Source: Dicaeum eximium (Eukaryota > Chordata > Aves > Passeriformes > Dicaeidae). From it: a stretch of DNA of 64,000 nucleotides. The DNA lies in contig VWZP01009170.1 in the NCBI GenBank assembly GCA_013396995.1, forward strand, positions 310,001 through 374,000. The letters run 5' to 3'. Every line of letters begins with the position of its first letter. The stretch's first letter is position 1. Under the pieces are notes generated by a model, which did not search any database, was not told where the DNA came from, and saw only the letters and a list, made by a program, of their open reading frames with translations. Below are positions 60,911 through 64,000 of this stretch, in pieces. Both the position numbers and the translations under genes were made by a program.

Positions 60911-63291
60911 GCAAGTTAATAAAAATCCAGTGGTGCTATAACTTTAAGAATTGATTACAACACATTCCATAATACCAAATGTCAGCTTTAGGAAATATTT
61001 GTCAAGGGCTGGGGGAGGACTAAGTGGTGTGTCATGTGATTCTTCACTGTGGTGGATGGACTTGAAAAACATTGCAGAGGTTCAGAGGAGCTGTGTTTGT
61101 GGATAAGAGCAAACTCACTGTATAAATATTTAAATACTCGAGCACAGGCCAAGGAGAAATTAGGAAGCAAAATGAGCTTCAACTCAAATGAACTTCACCT
61201 TTGAGTAACCTGGTAGTTTGTGGTGCTCAGCTTTGTTACGTGCAGGGTGAGTGCACTTATTGTGAAAGGAGATGGGTTGAGAAATTTCTGCAACCTGTTC
61301 CTTGAGGAAAAGTACTGGATTTGATATATTGCTTTTTGATCTCTATTGCTGAACATCTGCAGCCAGATCCTCAGCTGACTTCTGACCTTCCATTTTGGGG
61401 TATACAGCCATAGTTTATATTTCAGCAAACATTATTACATGTACTGTTGCAGGCAACACACTATTTCCCTCAAAGAGAGGCCTGAGACTGATTAAACTAC
61501 AGAGTGATCACTTTCTGCACCCCAATAGGGGAATGTTTTCAGTCTAAAGCCGAATTCTTCCTGCCCTCAGAACATTACTCTCACTCATATTAAGGAGACA
61601 GGACAGCTATTTTTTAGAGACTGTCAGTTGATTTATTATGTGCTCTCTTCTGATTTCTTCCATCCCTTATACACTAGAGAAAGTGCAGACTGACTACTCC
61701 TGGGCTTGGGGAACAGTTAGGGAGAAATCTCTGCTCCACTCATGCTGTTAAAAAACCCCCAGGAACTTCAGTCTTCTAGATTTTCCCCATGAGGTTTAAA
61801 GTCTGGCACTTGCTTTTTTAACAGTGTGGAGGTTTTCCTGGTTTACTTCAATTTTCATAGGTTTAGAGTTCATCAGCATTTGAAGACTCTATTTTAACTG
61901 GTGTCTGAAAAAATCTGACAGAGTACCCATTAGAGAATTTGCACCTCTAGCACAGGATCGTGTATTTCCTAGAATGTGCTCCCTCTTCAGGCACGCAGGT
62001 CCTTGGAAAACATAGTTCTCTAATTGCTTTAGAAGGTTTTGAAGAGCTGCCTTCCATAAATTTTAAAAATGCTCAAGTTGTCATATTTTAATCCAGTGGA
62101 AATGTTAAGTATAACTACACTAACTTTTTGTGGGCAAGCTGCATCCTGTTATCTTATGTAAAATCTTGATTGACTTTTATGATATGGGAAAACTCTAGAG
62201 TTTCTGTTTGACAGAGAAACTGAATTGTTTGCTCTTTCCTGCACCTTTATCATTCCTCATATTTTAGAAAATCTTCATCTCCTGAGCTTATCTTGTCAAG
62301 GTGTTTCCCCTGTCCACTTCTTTTTCTATTGTTCTCTCTGTCCTGCTGTTCTCTGTTGGGGGAAGCACACAGGCAGCTGCAGTGGACCTGAGTGCAGCAG
62401 CTGGCTTTCTGGGCATTGCCTCACTGCCTGCTTTTCCTGGTATTCTCATCAACTCTTGCAAACTTTAATTTTTCCTTTTCAAGTAAAAAAGAGTTTTCTG
62501 CAGTTGGTGATAAATTCCTATGCTGAACCAAATCTGACTGCCCAAGCTGTTGAACCAAGAATGGGCTTGTTCTGTCATTTATGCAAGTGCAGATCAGGTT
62601 AAGTCTTGTTTTGAAGTCAGTGCTGTTGGTTTAGCACTAGTACAGTTGTGAGAGGAACCTGTCAATGTGAGGTGAGCTGCCTGCATTTGTATCAGAGGGG
62701 TTTGAACACTGGTGTCTCTGGACTGTTTCACAGCCGCTGCTCTTCACAGGGGACCAAGATATGGAGTGGATCTATTTAAGGTAGGATTTCAGCTGGGTTT
62801 TATTTTCCTTTTTTTTTCCCCAAAATGTGTTTGGTTGAAGGTGTGTTGCATATTTCCCTGTCCTGCTGAGACAGGGAATAAAGTAGTGATGTAAGAAAAG
62901 CAGTCTGTACTGAAGGTGTTTATGTACTTTCTAGCCTACTTTGAAATTCAATAGAGATTCTCTAATATATTATCTGCTTTTTATTTGTGCATGAAGTTTA
63001 ATTGCTCTTCAATTTAAAACACAGATCAGGACCAAATTTTAAAGAAACCACACCACCAGCTGAGAAATGGCAGATGTCATGCCATGATTGGCAGCTGAAC
63101 ATTTGAGCCTCCAGATGCCTTCAAAAACAGCACCTAGGTGTTTCCCTCATTTACTCACACATCCAGGGTGGTTTGTGCTCCCTGCAGATCAGTCACAAGA
63201 TAATGAGAACTCACTTTATCCATTTGGGAAGCAGAGCTTCAGACTTGTCAAGATGGTCCCAAAACCACCATCCACCTGACCGCACAAATTA

Positions 63292-63337
63292 ATAGTTCAG
63301 CACAGGAGTCTGGGATAGTTCAGAACAGGAGTCTGGG
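63292..63337 (+). repeat. 23-bp tandem duplication
   Basis: Two head-to-tail copies of a unit beginning ATAGTTCAGCACAGGAG, differing at one base (C/A at unit position 10). Confidence 0.95.
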
Positions 63338-64000
63338 ATCTGAGTCAGGCTGGTTGCTCAGCATTTACTAAAGAGAGGAGTGTGTTTCCACATATGCAGC
63401 ATGTCACTGACAAGTGCCATAAGGAAGCAAAGACAAATCCATTTATATCACGTGCTAACCAAATGAAAAGCGTAAGTGTAGTGGCACAGGATCTGGAGAG
63501 GTGTGGCAGACCTGGAGACTTGGACTAGATCCAGTTGTGTACAGAGACTTTTTGTGCAAGCATTACAGGAGTTGTTAAATCTTTTTAACCAGCTAGGTGG
63601 AACAGTGGAAAATGTGCTCTTTAATATCAAAATAGCGACTTTGAAGGAGGCAAACGGAGACATCTCACTACCTGTCTAGCTCCAGTTTGTTTACTAAGAG
63701 AAGGAAGGGTAGATAGGGTGCCATAGCAGGTGACCCTGATACTTGATACTCTTGGTACTCTATTCATAGAGCCTTTTCAGAGAATCACTTGTCAGATGCT
63801 GTGCTAAGGCCCAAAACTGTTAATTGTTATCAATATACCCAAATTCCACAGCTTGTGCTGCAGGGGTGGCCAGGGTTGCTTGAGCCACCACTACAGCAAG
63901 CTGTGCTGATGCTGGAAATTACTCAGAGATTGTTTTAGTGACAAGAGTGCAGAATCACTGATGGTTGGGATGTTCTTACTGGGCATCACTGCTGGGACTG

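Larger units (their letters stand above)
59766..64000. other. Probable intergenic sequence downstream of SPTLC3
   Basis: No exon, RNA gene or transposon recognised. Small structures only: a T16 tract at 60571-60586, TTG repeats at 60895-60910 and a 23-bp tandem duplication at 63292-63337. In mammals ISM1 is the next gene downstream; none of its coding sequence was recognised here. Confidence 0.6.

Noticed and set aside
59766..64000. First exon of the next gene (ISM1 in mammals)
   Set aside because: No start with signal peptide, CpG island or splice donor in a convincing frame was seen.
1..64000. CRISPR array, operon, phage or other prokaryotic system
   Set aside because: The sequence has intron/exon structure, CR1 elements and vertebrate composition; no regularly spaced repeats were found.

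Overview
The window is vertebrate nuclear DNA, most likely from a bird. It is AT-rich and CpG-poor. It carries CR1 non-LTR retrotransposon copies, two of them with the 3'-terminal ATTCTGTG-type sequence typical of bird CR1, and a probable avian-type solo LTR. The introns are compact for a vertebrate gene of this kind. Nothing indicates a bacterial, plasmid or viral origin: there are no operons, CRISPR arrays or tRNA/rRNA genes.

One protein-coding gene is present, on the + strand: SPTLC3, a catalytic long-chain-base subunit of serine palmitoyltransferase. Eleven coding exons (2-12) lie between 12032 and 59396. Every junction has AG/GT boundaries, and the reading frame carries through all eleven exons for 515 codons plus TAA. 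The mammalian protein is about 552 residues, so only the first exon (about 35-40 residues) is missing. I find no candidate for it in the first 12 kb, so it probably lies upstream of the window. The PLP lysine, the DEAH motif, the ring-stacking histidine and the C-terminal arginine motif are all intact.

Layout: 1-12031 is intron 1 with two ancient CR1 fragments and two inverted repeats. 12032-14766 holds exons 2-4 close together. The 10.4-kb intron 4 carries the LTR, an old and a younger CR1, and a perfect hairpin. Exons 5 and 6 are at 25174 and 27424. Introns 6 and 7 (about 7 kb each) flank exon 7. Exons 8 and 9 are at 41992 and 44343. The 11.3-kb intron 9 has two CpG-rich patches and short tandem repeats. 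Exons 10-12 occupy 55727-59396, followed by a short 3'UTR with AATAAA at 59734 and about 4.2 kb of probable intergenic DNA.

I did not find a convincing undescribed biological system. The points most worth a second look are SPTLC2-like residues in this SPTLC3, a NAGNAG acceptor at exon 2, near-perfect hairpins that look like template-switch mutations, a sense-oriented LTR with promoter and polyadenylation signals in intron 4, and an isolated CpG-rich patch in intron 9. Comparisons with human SPTLC2 and SPTLC3 were made from memory and need an alignment.
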